Source of the DNA: Salegentibacter lacus
GTDB lineage: Bacteria; Bacteroidota; Bacteroidia; Flavobacteriales; Flavobacteriaceae
NCBI RefSeq assembly: GCF_020164555.1
Contig: NZ_JAIQZB010000018.1
Span: forward strand, 1 to 64,000
Length of the DNA: 64,000 nucleotides
Direction of reading: 5' to 3'
A model generated the notes under the pieces. It made no database searches, was not told the origin of the DNA, and saw nothing but the letters and a program-made list of their open reading frames with translations. Each line of letters starts with the position of its first letter. Position 1 is the first letter of the stretch. Position numbers and translations under genes: made by a program. This document shows, in pieces, positions 18,722 through 26,975 of the stretch.

Positions 18722-19276
18722 CTATTTCCCTGGCAATACTACAGTATCAATTACGTGAATAACTCCATTTGACTGGTTTACATTAGCAATAGTCACGGTG
18801 GCTACATTTCCTGCCGCATCTTTTAGCTTCACATTGCCATCTTCCATCATAGCATAAAGTTTTCCGCCATTTACGGTTTCAAAAGTAGCCTTTCCATCAC
18901 CTTCTTTAATTGCGGCTACCACATCGTTAGCACTAAAGTTACCAGCTATCACGTGATAAGTAAGTACAGCTTGCAATTTTGATTTGTTTTCAGGTTTTAA
19001 TAGAGATTCTACAGTTCCAGCTGGTAATTTTTCAAAAGCAGCATTAGTTGGTGCAAATACCGTAAAAGGTCCATCACCCTGTAAAGTCTCAACCAAATCT
19101 GCAGCTTTTACTGCAGCTACTAACGTGGTATGGTCGTTAGATTGTGAAGCGTTTTCCACAATGTTTTTGCTGGGGTACATTTCTGCTCCACCAACCATAG
19201 TTGATCCGTTTTGGGCCAATAAAGTCCCACCGATAAATAGGAAACAAATAATTCCTAATTCTTTCAATTTTTTCAT
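18722..19276 (-). CDS. exported fasciclin (FAS1) domain protein
   Basis: A 184-residue protein with a signal peptide (residues 1-21, ending TLLAQ) and one FAS1 domain. The two conserved FAS1 regions are present: [17 protein letters not shown] and, near the end, [15 protein letters not shown], with YHVIAG between them. FAS1 domains mediate adhesion or ligand binding at the cell surface; in Bacteroidota single-domain copies are common and poorly characterised. The gene stands alone with the terminator at 18676-18694. A 15-bp palindrome, GTTTATTAAATAAAC (19295-19309), is 18 nt ahead of the start. Confidence 0.92.
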   Translation of the reverse strand: MKKLKELGIICFLFIGGTLLAQNGSTMVGGAEMYPSKNIVENASQSNDHTTLVAAVKAADLVETLQGDGPFTVFAPTNAAFEKLPAGTVESLLKPENKSKLQAVLTYHVIAGNFSANDVVAAIKEGDGKATFETVNGGKLYAMMEDGNVKLKDAAGNVATVTIANVNQSNGVIHVIDTVVLPGK

Positions 19277-19498
19277 AACAATAATTTTTAAATGGTTTAT
19301 TAAATAAACGAGATTAAAAGTGCTTTGGTTTTAATATTTAAGCAAGTGATAAAATTCGTTTCTTTTAATTTTTGTCTAATTTAATCTTATTATCATTAAA
19401 CACTTTTTAAAAACATCCAATTAATATAGTTTTAACATCGCGTAAAACTGGAAAAATAGGATTGCATGAATCATCTTAATTACTTAATTTAGTGACAG

Positions 19499-20251
19499 AT
19501 GCTAAAGAAAAAGAAAATGAAGTTGAAGTTGAAGTTAGGTTTGCGCCGTACGAATCTGGAGGAGCAATTATACAAATCCCGAAAACAAAGAATCTCTTCT
19601 GAAAATATTCTGCAACAAGTTCAGGAAATCTTTGAACAGGAAAATAAGAAAGAAGAAACTATCCTTAAAAAAATTAACGAGGGCAGTGACGGAATTAATA
19701 CTTTTAATCTCAATTTATTAGAAAGCAACAAAATTTTTCATCTTTCAGATATTGAAAAACTTTGTATTGAATATCGCCTACGTTTTTTAGACAGTAATTA
19801 TTTTAAAGGGGAAATTCCGTATGAAGCTCTGCTAAAGATTAAAGCATTAGAAAAGGAACAACAAATCGCGCTGAAAGGCTTTAAAATTGTTGCTCCATCT
19901 AAACTTTTTAAACTCGAAAATGCCGATGATCCTTTGCTTTTCGCGCCTATGGGCAACAACTACTTTTACCTCATACACAAATGGGGCAATGACCTGCATC
20001 CCTTGAGAAAATTATTAATGTGGCCCTTTAGACATCTTGAAAACTTTGTTGGTTTTTTACTTGTACTAAGTTTTTTAATTGCACTACTAATTCCCGACGG
20101 ACTTTTCTCGCCGCAGCAAACCACAACCCAGTTTTTTATGATCTTTTTCTTTGTATTTAAATGGGTTGCAGGGCTTTCTATTTTTTACGGATTTAAAAAA
20201 GGAAAAAATTTTAGTTCGGCTATTTGGCAAAGTAAATATTATAATGCCTAG
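19499..20251 (+). CDS. unknown protein with a poly-basic N-terminus and C-terminal membrane segments
   Basis: A 250-residue protein that I do not recognise. It opens with a very basic stretch, MLKKKKMKLKLKLGLRR, then a helical charged region (about residues 20-140), a stretch with FKIVAPSKLFKLEN, and two predicted membrane helices (about 183-203 and 213-235), the last followed by a short basic tail. It has no cleaved signal peptide, so the N-terminal part should be cytoplasmic with the helices near the end as anchor. It stands alone ahead of the DUF2007 pair. Confidence 0.7.
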   Translation: MLKKKKMKLKLKLGLRRTNLEEQLYKSRKQRISSENILQQVQEIFEQENKKEETILKKINEGSDGINTFNLNLLESNKIFHLSDIEKLCIEYRLRFLDSNYFKGEIPYEALLKIKALEKEQQIALKGFKIVAPSKLFKLENADDPLLFAPMGNNYFYLIHKWGNDLHPLRKLLMWPFRHLENFVGFLLVLSFLIALLIPDGLFSPQQTTTQFFMIFFFVFKWVAGLSIFYGFKKGKNFSSAIWQSKYYNA

Positions 20252-20328
20252 AACGTTAAACTCTGTATAAAATAGCCTGTGAGCTATATTGTTCTTTGTA
20301 TTTTAGATAGTACTAAAAACTATTAATT

Positions 20329-20574
20329 ATGAGTTCAGACGAATCTTACGAAAGAGTATATACGGGTTCGGAGCCCAACGTTCAATACTTACAGGAATTA
20401 TTTGATAAAGCCAATATCTCCTCCCGGGTTAGAAACGATTTCGATTCAGGTTTACGCGCAGGGTTTGGTGGAGGCTTGCGAGGGCAAGTTCAGCTTTTCG
20501 TGGTGAAAAATCATTATGATGAAGCACTGAAAATTGCAAAAACAACCTTCCCTAAAGACTATACAGATGAGTAA
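20329..20574 (+). CDS. DUF2007 small protein
   Basis: An 81-residue protein that reads as the DUF2007 (putative signal-transducing protein) family: YERVYTGSEPNVQYLQELFDKA at the start, then a Gly-rich loop (GLRAGFGGGLRG), then LFVVKNHYDEALKIA. The pattern is like a small ferredoxin-like fold found in many bacteria; no function has been shown. Its stop overlaps the start of the next small membrane protein, so the two are translationally coupled. Confidence 0.82.
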   Translation: MSSDESYERVYTGSEPNVQYLQELFDKANISSRVRNDFDSGLRAGFGGGLRGQVQLFVVKNHYDEALKIAKTTFPKDYTDE

Positions 20575-20758
20575 CCTCAAAGGAGGAAAACGCAATAAAT
20601 GGTATTTAATACTGGGAATTATTTTCTTAGTTTATGGAGTATACCGGCTCTACACCCACTTAACCGCCGAAATAACCGATAATTTTGGATTGGTCCTCGC
20701 AGTAGGTTTTATCATTTTTGGAATCTACGATCTATTCAGGTATTTCAAAAAAGTTTAA
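20567..20758 (+). CDS. small two-helix membrane protein
   Basis: A 63-residue protein with a basic N-terminus (MSNLKGGKRNKW) and two membrane helices (about residues 13-29 and 39-56). The ATG at 20567 is chosen because it overlaps the stop of the DUF2007 gene by 8 nt (ATGAGTAA) and leaves the two helices intact; a longer reading from 20534 would only extend it into the coding part of its neighbour. It is probably the membrane partner of the DUF2007 protein, which is inference. Confidence 0.72.
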   Translation: MSNLKGGKRNKWYLILGIIFLVYGVYRLYTHLTAEITDNFGLVLAVGFIIFGIYDLFRYFKKV

Positions 20759-20777
20759 ATCAGATAAATCATTAAAG

Positions 20778-20815
20778 AAAAAAGGTCATTTCGCTTTTGC
20801 AAAATGACCTTTTTT
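20778..20815. terminator. bidirectional terminator between the small membrane gene and fabH
   Basis: Stem AAAAAAGGTCATTT with AAATGACCTTTTTT, flanked by A-runs and T-runs on both sides. It lies between two convergent genes and can serve both. Confidence 0.85.
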
Positions 20816-20831
20816 AGCTTTATCTTTTTAC

Positions 20832-21842
20832 TTACCAGCTTATCACTGCACTTGCCCAGGTAAATCCGCTACCAAAAGCTGCAAGTACTACTATATCTTC
20901 ATTTTTAATTTTTCCCTGCTCCCAGGCTTCGCATAGAGCAATAGGAATAGATGCCGCAGTAGTGTTCCCATATTTCTGAATATTATTATGAACCTGCTCG
21001 TCACTGAGTTTAAATTTTTGCTGAACATATTGTGAAATACGCAAATTCGCCTGGTGTGGAATCAACATATCAATATCTTTAACTTCAAGTCCGTTGGCTT
21101 TTAAGCCTTCCATGATCACTTCAGAAAAACGCTGAATCGCATTTTTAAAAACAAATTGCCCATTCATATAAGGATAATAAGGAATATCGTCTCCCTGAGG
21201 ATTTTCAGCAATAATTTCAGGAACCCAGTGCTCTGTACTTGGGCCTTTTAAAGAAAGTTCTAAAGCGTGTTTTCCTTCAGAATGTAAATGGGTAGAAAGA
21301 ATTCCTTCACCATTATGGTCGCTTCGGGTTAAAACCACTGCTCCTGCTCCATCGCCAAAAATCACAGAAACGGATCGGCCACGAGTGGTAAAATCGAGTC
21401 CACCGCTGTGGTTCTCACTTCCAATAACCAGCACGTTTTTATACATTCCGGTTTTAATAAATTGGTCGGCCGTAGAAAGCGCATAGATAAATCCGCTGCA
21501 TTGGTTTCTAACATCTAAAGCCGGACAGGTATTTATATCTAACATTTCCTGCACCTGCACGCCACAACCAGGAAAATAATAATCCGGGCTTAGTGTGGCA
21601 AAAACAATCAGGTCTATATCATCCTTATCAATTTTAGCACGTTCAATAGCAATTCTAGCCGCTTTTACTCCCATTTTAGCGGTGGAATTACCATCACCTT
21701 TCTTAATATGTCGGCGTTCTTTAATACCGGTTCGCTCCTGAATCCATTCATCGTTGGTATCCATTATTTTTGCCAAATCATCATTAGTCACAACATTTTC
21801 TGGCACATAACTACCAACTCCGGCTATTTTAGATTGATACAT
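20832..21842 (-). CDS. fabH: 3-oxoacyl-ACP synthase III (FabH-type)
   Basis: A 336-residue ketoacyl-ACP synthase that starts fatty-acid chains by joining acyl-CoA with malonyl-ACP. The Cys-His-Asn triad is complete: Cys115 in VRNQCSGF, His263 in IPHQANLRI, and Asn293 in KYGNTTAASIP. It stands alone; no acyl-carrier or biotin carboxylase gene is beside it, unlike the common rpmF-fabH-accB arrangement of the phylum, so this may be a second copy. It is divergent from the S9 peptidase gene, with a large inverted repeat between them. Confidence 0.9.
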   Translation of the reverse strand: MYQSKIAGVGSYVPENVVTNDDLAKIMDTNDEWIQERTGIKERRHIKKGDGNSTAKMGVKAARIAIERAKIDKDDIDLIVFATLSPDYYFPGCGVQVQEMLDINTCPALDVRNQCSGFIYALSTADQFIKTGMYKNVLVIGSENHSGGLDFTTRGRSVSVIFGDGAGAVVLTRSDHNGEGILSTHLHSEGKHALELSLKGPSTEHWVPEIIAENPQGDDIPYYPYMNGQFVFKNAIQRFSEVIMEGLKANGLEVKDIDMLIPHQANLRISQYVQQKFKLSDEQVHNNIQKYGNTTAASIPIALCEAWEQGKIKNEDIVVLAAFGSGFTWASAVISW

Positions 21843-21898
21843 ATTCTATTGTTTAGTATATTTAGACCTTATTCGATTTCAATTTACGCATTTAATAA

Positions 21899-21953
21899 AA
21901 AATGGGTCCGCAATATACTAAAGATTAATATTACTGCGATTATGACCCATTTT
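21899..21953. promoter_or_regulatory. inverted repeat between fabH and the S9 peptidase gene
   Basis: AAAATGGGTC (21899-21908) is the exact reverse complement of GACCCATTTT (21944-21953). A nested CGCA/TGCG pair lies inside. It occupies a divergent promoter region of 137 nt, so it is a better candidate for a regulatory site than for a terminator. Confidence 0.4.
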
Positions 21954-21979
21954 ATTTTCATTTCCTAAAACCACAATTT

Positions 21980-24439
21980 ATGAGAAAAATTATTTTAAGT
22001 TTTATCAGTCTATTGATGAGTTTTCCAGCGCTTATTGCCCAGGAAAATTTAACCTACCAAAAACCAGCTCAGGAGATCCTGGACCTGGTAGATGTGCCCC
22101 TAGCTCCTTCCACTATTTTAGATAGCGATGGCGAAATGATGATCTTTTTATATCGCGATCAATATAAATCTATAGCCGAATTAAGCGAAGAAGAATTAAG
22201 ACTTGGGGGATTAAGAATTAATCCTGTCACCAATATTAGTAGCCGTGCCAGGTACTATAACAACCTGGAAGTAAAGCCTATTGAGGCTGACGCGCCAAAA
22301 CAGGTGCAAGGACTTCCCGAAAATCCACGTTTGGGGAATTTTAGCTGGTCTCCAGACGAATCTAAGATTGCTTTTACACACACCACGAATACAGGTGTGG
22401 AACTTTGGGTTCTCGATATTGAAAATGCACAAGCCAGAAAATTAACCGGTGCAAACCTAAATGCGAATATGCGTGATGTGATTAACTGGTTTAAAGATAA
22501 TTCTTCTTTATTAGTAAAAATGCTCCCGGAAGATCGAAAAGATTTGATCGATCCCGAAACAGCTGTTCCAACCGGGCCTACTATTTCAGTTAGTGACGGG
22601 AAAGAAGCACAAAACCGAACCTACCAGGATTTGCTTAAAAATCCTAACGATGAATATAATTTTGAACAATTAGCCCGTTCAGAATTAGTAAAAGTGAATT
22701 TAGACGGGACTTCAGAAAAATGGATGAACGCTAAAATGTATAGCAGCATATCTTTCTCTCCTAACGGGGAATATGTAATGATTAATCATATTAAAAAGCC
22801 GTTTTCTTATTTGGTTCCTTATTATAGATTTCCATCTGAAACAAATATTTACTCCGCAACAGGAGAATTTGTAAACCAGGTAAATGACGAGCCATTATTA
22901 GAAGATCTTCCTCAAGGTTTTATGTCTACCCAAACCGGAAGAAGAAGTGTGCAATGGAGAAATGATAAACCATCAAGCCTGGTTTACGTAAAAGCTTTGG
23001 ATGAAGGTGATCCTGAAATAGAAGTAGATTACAGAGACGAAGTATTTGTATTAGAAGCGCCTTTTGAAGGTGAAGGAAACTCTATTTTAAAAACAAAAGA
23101 TCGTTTTTCCGGAATTACCTGGGGAAATGATGAAATTGCTATTGCCGATGATTACTGGTGGAATACTCGAAATACTAGAACTTATGTTTTTAATCCATCT
23201 GACGCTTCTGAAGAACCGGAAGTTATTTTCGATAGAAATTATCAAGATCGGTACAGCGATCCGGGCCGATTTGTAACAACTAAAAATGATTTTGGCCAGA
23301 GTGTTTTAAAATTAGATGGTGAAGATGCTTTTCTACTTGGAGCCGGCTATAGTGATGAAGGACAGTTTCCATTTGCCGATAAAATTGATTTAGAAGATGG
23401 CGAAACTGAACGTTTATACCAATCTAAATACAACGATAAGAAAGAAACCCTTGTTGAAGCTTTGGATATTGAGGACGGAGAAATTTTGGTAAGAATCGAA
23501 TCGGCAACCGAGTATCCTAATTATTATATTCGCGATATAGATGATAAAGAAGATCTTACACAAATCACTTCTTTTGAAAATCCTTTTAAAAGTCTTGAAA
23601 ACGTAAGCAAAGAAGTAATTACTTACGAGCGTGAAGATGGATTAGAACTGAATGGTACACTTTACCTTCCTGAAGGTTTTGATAAAGAAAATCCAGAAGA
23701 ACACCCTATGATCGTTTGGGCTTATCCAAGAGAATACAAGGATAAAAATTCTGCTTCGCAGAATACTTCTAACGCTAACGATTTTACGTATCCTTATTAT
23801 GGTTCGCCCATTTATTGGGTAAATCGCGGTTACGTGGTTTTAGACGATGCTTCTTTCCCAATTATTGGGGAGGGCGAAGAACAACCAAATGATAGCTTTA
23901 GAAAGCAATTAGTTGCTAATGGAAAAGCTGCCATTGATGCTGTTGCTGAAATGGGTTATGTAGACCGTGATCGTGTTGCTGTTGGCGGCCATAGTTACGG
24001 TGCCTTTATGACTGCAAACCTGTTATCACATTCTAATCTTTTTGCAGCGGGAATTGCCAGAAGCGGTGCTTATAACAGAACGCTAACTCCGTTTGGTTTC
24101 CAAAGTGAGGAAAGAAACTACTGGGAAGCGCCTGAGGTTTACTACAATATGTCACCGTTTATGCACGCCGATAAGATGAAAACCCCGTTGTTGTTAATTC
24201 ACGGGGAAGCCGATAATAATTCGGGGACCTACCCAATGCAAAGTGAACGTTATTTTAATGCACTTAAAGGACTTGGAGCAACTGCGCGTTTAGTAATGCT
24301 GCCAAAGGAAAGCCACGGTTACAGTGCCAAAGAATCTGTTTTACACGTGCTTTGGGAACAGGACCAGTGGTTAGAAAAATATGTGAAAAACAAAGAAGAA
24401 TCTGGAAATATTGAAACTTCAGAGGAAATGAAAGATTAA
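21980..24439 (+). CDS. exported S9 family serine peptidase (glutamyl endopeptidase-like)
   Basis: An 819-residue exported peptidase with a signal peptide (residues 1-20, ending ALIAQ), a beta-propeller-like N-terminal half and a C-terminal alpha/beta hydrolase domain. The nucleophile is Ser672 in VGGHSYGAF. The acid is expected in LLIHGEADNNSG and the His in PKESHGYSA. The overall form, with the sequence YLPEGFDKENPEEHPM leading to the catalytic domain, resembles the S9D glutamyl endopeptidase group. The gene ends 23 nt before the second structured repeat. Substrate preference is inferred. Confidence 0.9.
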   Translation: MRKIILSFISLLMSFPALIAQENLTYQKPAQEILDLVDVPLAPSTILDSDGEMMIFLYRDQYKSIAELSEEELRLGGLRINPVTNISSRARYYNNLEVKPIEADAPKQVQGLPENPRLGNFSWSPDESKIAFTHTTNTGVELWVLDIENAQARKLTGANLNANMRDVINWFKDNSSLLVKMLPEDRKDLIDPETAVPTGPTISVSDGKEAQNRTYQDLLKNPNDEYNFEQLARSELVKVNLDGTSEKWMNAKMYSSISFSPNGEYVMINHIKKPFSYLVPYYRFPSETNIYSATGEFVNQVNDEPLLEDLPQGFMSTQTGRRSVQWRNDKPSSLVYVKALDEGDPEIEVDYRDEVFVLEAPFEGEGNSILKTKDRFSGITWGNDEIAIADDYWWNTRNTRTYVFNPSDASEEPEVIFDRNYQDRYSDPGRFVTTKNDFGQSVLKLDGEDAFLLGAGYSDEGQFPFADKIDLEDGETERLYQSKYNDKKETLVEALDIEDGEILVRIESATEYPNYYIRDIDDKEDLTQITSFENPFKSLENVSKEVITYEREDGLELNGTLYLPEGFDKENPEEHPMIVWAYPREYKDKNSASQNTSNANDFTYPYYGSPIYWVNRGYVVLDDASFPIIGEGEEQPNDSFRKQLVANGKAAIDAVAEMGYVDRDRVAVGGHSYGAFMTANLLSHSNLFAAGIARSGAYNRTLTPFGFQSEERNYWEAPEVYYNMSPFMHADKMKTPLLLIHGEADNNSGTYPMQSERYFNALKGLGATARLVMLPKESHGYSAKESVLHVLWEQDQWLEKYVKNKEESGNIETSEEMKD

Positions 24440-24462
24440 ATTTTAGGCTTTATACCTTAATT

Positions 24463-24572
24463 AGGCTGTTTGAGAAGCTCTTCTTCCGTCAAGCTGAACT
24501 TGTTTCAGCTTCTAACATCTTAGATCCTGAAACAAATTCAGGATGACGATTTTAAGATTTCTCAAACAGCCT
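24463..24572 (+). repeat. structured dispersed repeat, copy 2 (behind the S9 peptidase)
   Basis: A perfect 14-bp outer stem (24463-24476 with 24559-24572), then CGTCA (24487-24491) and TGACG (24544-24548), and two 7-bp hairpins AGCTGAA/TTCAGCT (24492-24510) and TCCTGAA/TTCAGGA (24525-24543). The linker TCTAACATCTTAGA between the arms can pair its ends too. A run of TTTTTT follows the outer stem, so it can work as a terminator. The two arms and the linker match copy 3 in reverse complement with few changes. It takes up most of the first half of the 304-nt gap before the next gene. Confidence 0.8.
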
Positions 24573-24672
24573 TTTTTATTTTAGAGTTTGCTGAGGAAAT
24601 TTATTTTGATATCTCTTTTTTAAATTCTTATATAAACCGCAAAAGTTAGAGGTCACTTAGCGAGTAAAAATA

Positions 24673-24714
24673 GGAAAAGCGCTATTACCATAGGGACGGT
24701 AACAACGCTCTTCC
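24673..24714 (-). terminator. imperfect terminator hairpin behind the AarF gene
   Basis: GGAA/TTCC, GCG/CGC and TTACC/GGTAA pair around internal loops, and on the minus strand TATTTTTACT follows. It lies 30 nt behind the stop codon of the minus-strand AarF gene at 24744. The rest of the 304-nt gap between the two genes holds the second structured repeat and AT-rich sequence without other signals. Confidence 0.5.
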
Positions 24715-24743
24715 ACAACCTAACCAATAAATAAAACCAACAA

Positions 24744-26054
24744 TTATGACATATAATCGCGGAACTTGTTAACCTCGATCTTCGCTTCAAGATCGTGCAA
24801 TAGATTATATAGTCCGAAAAATGTTCGATTAATGTACAGGAAGTGTTTGCTTCCGCGGTTTCCGTTCATTTTTCGCAATTCAGTATCTTTACTGTATTTT
24901 TCACTCAATGCTGTTATTGAATTCCAAAATGTCTCATCGGCAAAATCAAAAGTTTTTTCGTGAAACGGACTCGTAAATAAATTCAGCATTTGGTAAAATA
25001 ATTCTGAAAAATACTTTATCTCCCTTTCAGAATCGTCTTCCCTTAATATTTCTAATTCGAATAATTTCTCGTTGAAAAATTCAGGGTTATTAATATTTTC
25101 TTTTTTTGCCAGTTCAAAATAAGGAACATAAAAATCATCTGGAACCTGCTTGATGCAACCAAAATCTATGGCTATAAGATTAGCATCCTTATCAATAAGG
25201 AAATTTCCAGGGTGAGGATCGGCGTGTACTTCTTTAAGTCCGTGCATTTGGTACATGTAGAAGTCCCAAAGAGCCTGCCCTACTTTATTAGCTTTTTCCT
25301 GATCTTTATTCTCCTTAGCAAATTCGCTTAGGTGTTTCCCATCCATCCAATCCATAGTGATAATTCGCTCACTGGATAAATCTTCGTAATACTTCGGAAA
25401 CTTCAGGTTGGGAATGTGAGCACAGGCTTCAGAAATTTCTTTACTCTGCTTAACTTCCAAGATATAATCTGTTTCCTCTAAAAGTTTTCCTTCAACCTCT
25501 TTAAAATACTTTGCGGAATCTTTACCCTGAAGATTGAACATTCTGGTAGCAATAGGTTTAACCATCGCCAAATCTGAACTTATACTATCTGCAACGCCTG
25601 GATATTGGATTTTCACAGCAAGTTTTTTCCCATCTTTTTCGGCTTTGTGAACCTGGCCAATACTGGCCGCATTCACAGAATCAGCAGCAAATTTATCGTA
25701 TAATTCTTCAGGGTAAGCTCCGTTGTATTTTTTAAACGTTTTTCTCACCAACGGTGCAGAGAGCGGCGGCACACTAAATTGCGCCAGGCTAAACTTCTCT
25801 ACATAGGCATTTGGCAAAAGGCTTTTCTCCATAGAAAGCATTTGTGCTACTTTAAGCGCGCTTCCTTTCAAGCTTTTAAGGCTATCGTAAATATCATCGG
25901 CATTGCTTTGGTCTAATTCGTCGCGGGTAAGCTCAGAATCAAAAGCTCTTTTGCTGTAGTATTTAATATAATTACCTCCTAGCTTCACCCCGGTTTGCAC
26001 CAGTTTAGAAGTTCTGCCAATTTTGCCCGTTGGTATGTTATCTATTGTTTTCAT
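24744..26054 (-). CDS. ABC1/AarF/UbiB-family atypical kinase
   Basis: A 436-residue UbiB-like protein with a protein-kinase-like fold. It shows KGSALKVAQMLS (residues 63-74), where the family's KxGQ motif reads KVAQ (Lys68, Gln71), the alanine-rich loop VNAASIGQVH near 128-136, the Lys of LAVKIQYP (Lys148), HADPHPGN (His277, Asp279, Asn284) and IDFG (Asp297). It has no C-terminal membrane helix, unlike UbiB. Family members support coenzyme Q or other isoprenoid/lipid metabolism. It is 20 nt behind the TetR-type gene and surely shares its promoter. Its substrate is unknown. Confidence 0.88.
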   Translation of the reverse strand: MKTIDNIPTGKIGRTSKLVQTGVKLGGNYIKYYSKRAFDSELTRDELDQSNADDIYDSLKSLKGSALKVAQMLSMEKSLLPNAYVEKFSLAQFSVPPLSAPLVRKTFKKYNGAYPEELYDKFAADSVNAASIGQVHKAEKDGKKLAVKIQYPGVADSISSDLAMVKPIATRMFNLQGKDSAKYFKEVEGKLLEETDYILEVKQSKEISEACAHIPNLKFPKYYEDLSSERIITMDWMDGKHLSEFAKENKDQEKANKVGQALWDFYMYQMHGLKEVHADPHPGNFLIDKDANLIAIDFGCIKQVPDDFYVPYFELAKKENINNPEFFNEKLFELEILREDDSEREIKYFSELFYQMLNLFTSPFHEKTFDFADETFWNSITALSEKYSKDTELRKMNGNRGSKHFLYINRTFFGLYNLLHDLEAKIEVNKFRDYMS

Positions 26055-26074
26055 GATAATTGGGGTAGACTTTA

Positions 26075-26749
26075 TTAAGCCATTTTTTCTTTCCAGAGGA
26101 ATTTTCCTAAATCTATAACCCTTTCTAGCGGGGTATTGTCGAACACATCAAAAACAGTGTTTACAGATTTTTCTATCGCAACATCGGTACTTTCAAATTG
26201 TGGGGAGTTATCATCCATCCAAAATTTTATCAAAAACATCAGTTGTACCCAGGCTGCTTCAGAAAATATTTTTTCTGATTGTTGCAAAGCTGATATTGCT
26301 TTGTCTGAATTTCCATCCTGGATAAGATCTGTCGCGAACGATTTCACATTTTTTCTCAAACCCTTTAATTGCTGAAGGTTTTTCATCTGACTTTCGTGTT
26401 CTTTAAGAGAAAAAAGCACATAACTTCTATTCGCAGTAAGCATTTCAAAGAATGTGTAATAGAAAGTGAGCATTTTTTCTCTGTTGGAGAAACTATCAAA
26501 TTCAGGGCTTTTATTAATCGCATTCATGGTATGCTCATAAAAGCGCTCCCAGATTCCTTTCTGCAATCCTTCAAAACTTCCGAAGAAATTATAGAATTCC
26601 TCTTCCTTAATTTTATTCTCTTTACAAAATTTATAAACGGTTTTAGGTCTATGCTCCTGCTCCAATACATAATCCATATACATTGCAATAAGCTTATCCT
26701 TATCTAAAACCTTTTTAGTGGTGGTTTTTTTATTACTTGTTGTCGCCAT
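26075..26749 (-). CDS. TetR-type transcriptional regulator
   Basis: A 224-residue protein with a basic N-terminal tail (MATTSNKKTTTKKVLD), a TetR-like helix-turn-helix region (about residues 18-70, KTVYKFCKENKIKEEEFYNFFG) and a longer helical C-terminal domain. The recognition helix is less typical than in TetR itself, so the DNA-binding role is inferred. It starts an operon with the AarF-like kinase, with a gap of 20 nt. The palindrome at 26804-26823 and the promoter element at 26767-26774 lie directly in front of its start, which fits autoregulation. Confidence 0.75.
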   Translation of the reverse strand: MATTSNKKTTTKKVLDKDKLIAMYMDYVLEQEHRPKTVYKFCKENKIKEEEFYNFFGSFEGLQKGIWERFYEHTMNAINKSPEFDSFSNREKMLTFYYTFFEMLTANRSYVLFSLKEHESQMKNLQQLKGLRKNVKSFATDLIQDGNSDKAISALQQSEKIFSEAAWVQLMFLIKFWMDDNSPQFESTDVAIEKSVNTVFDVFDNTPLERVIDLGKFLWKEKMA

Positions 26750-26766
26750 AACTTTTATTTCTTTTC

Positions 26767-26774
26767 CAAAGATA
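26767..26774 (-). promoter_or_regulatory. TAnnTTTG promoter element of the TetR-AarF operon
   Basis: On the minus strand this reads TATCTTTG, an exact -7 match, 17 nt ahead of the ATG. No TTG is visible at the usual 17-23 nt upstream; that space is occupied by the inverted repeat. Confidence 0.5.
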
Positions 26775-26803
26775 ATGTTTTGTTTAAGTTTTAATTCATA
26801 ATA

Positions 26804-26823
26804 TTAAACAAAATGTTTGTTAA
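26804..26823. promoter_or_regulatory. probable TetR operator
   Basis: AACAAA-ATG-TTTGTT forms a palindrome, and its flank TTAAACAAAA is the reverse complement of TTTTGTTTAA at 26778-26787, so two related half-sites lie upstream of the -7 element. The neighbouring gene codes for a TetR-type regulator. The site is inferred from its position and symmetry. Confidence 0.5.
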
Positions 26824-26893
26824 AAATACCTCTGCCGGTTAAAATTGAGATTTAGAAGTTTAGACGAGATTCTACTTTATTAATTACAAGCTA

Positions 26894-26933
26894 TGTCAGT
26901 TTGTCAGCGGAGTTTTAATGGTATTTTTTTTGA
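26894..26933 (+). promoter_or_regulatory. candidate heat-shock promoter of htpG
   Basis: TGTCAG occurs twice with an 8-nt period (26894-26899 and 26902-26907), followed by GGTATTTTTTTTGAC ending at 26933. The ordinary TAnnTTTG element is absent here, although the gene is a stress chaperone. It does not look like a CIRCE element. Reading it as a heat-shock-type promoter is inference. Confidence 0.4.
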
Positions 26934-26975
26934 CTGTAGGTAAGCAACAATAAATAGTATTAAAAACGAAAATAT

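Noticed and set aside
20534-20758. Longer start (20534) for the small membrane protein
   Set aside because: The extra 11 residues lie in the coding part of the DUF2007 gene; the ATG at 20567 is the normal coupled start.
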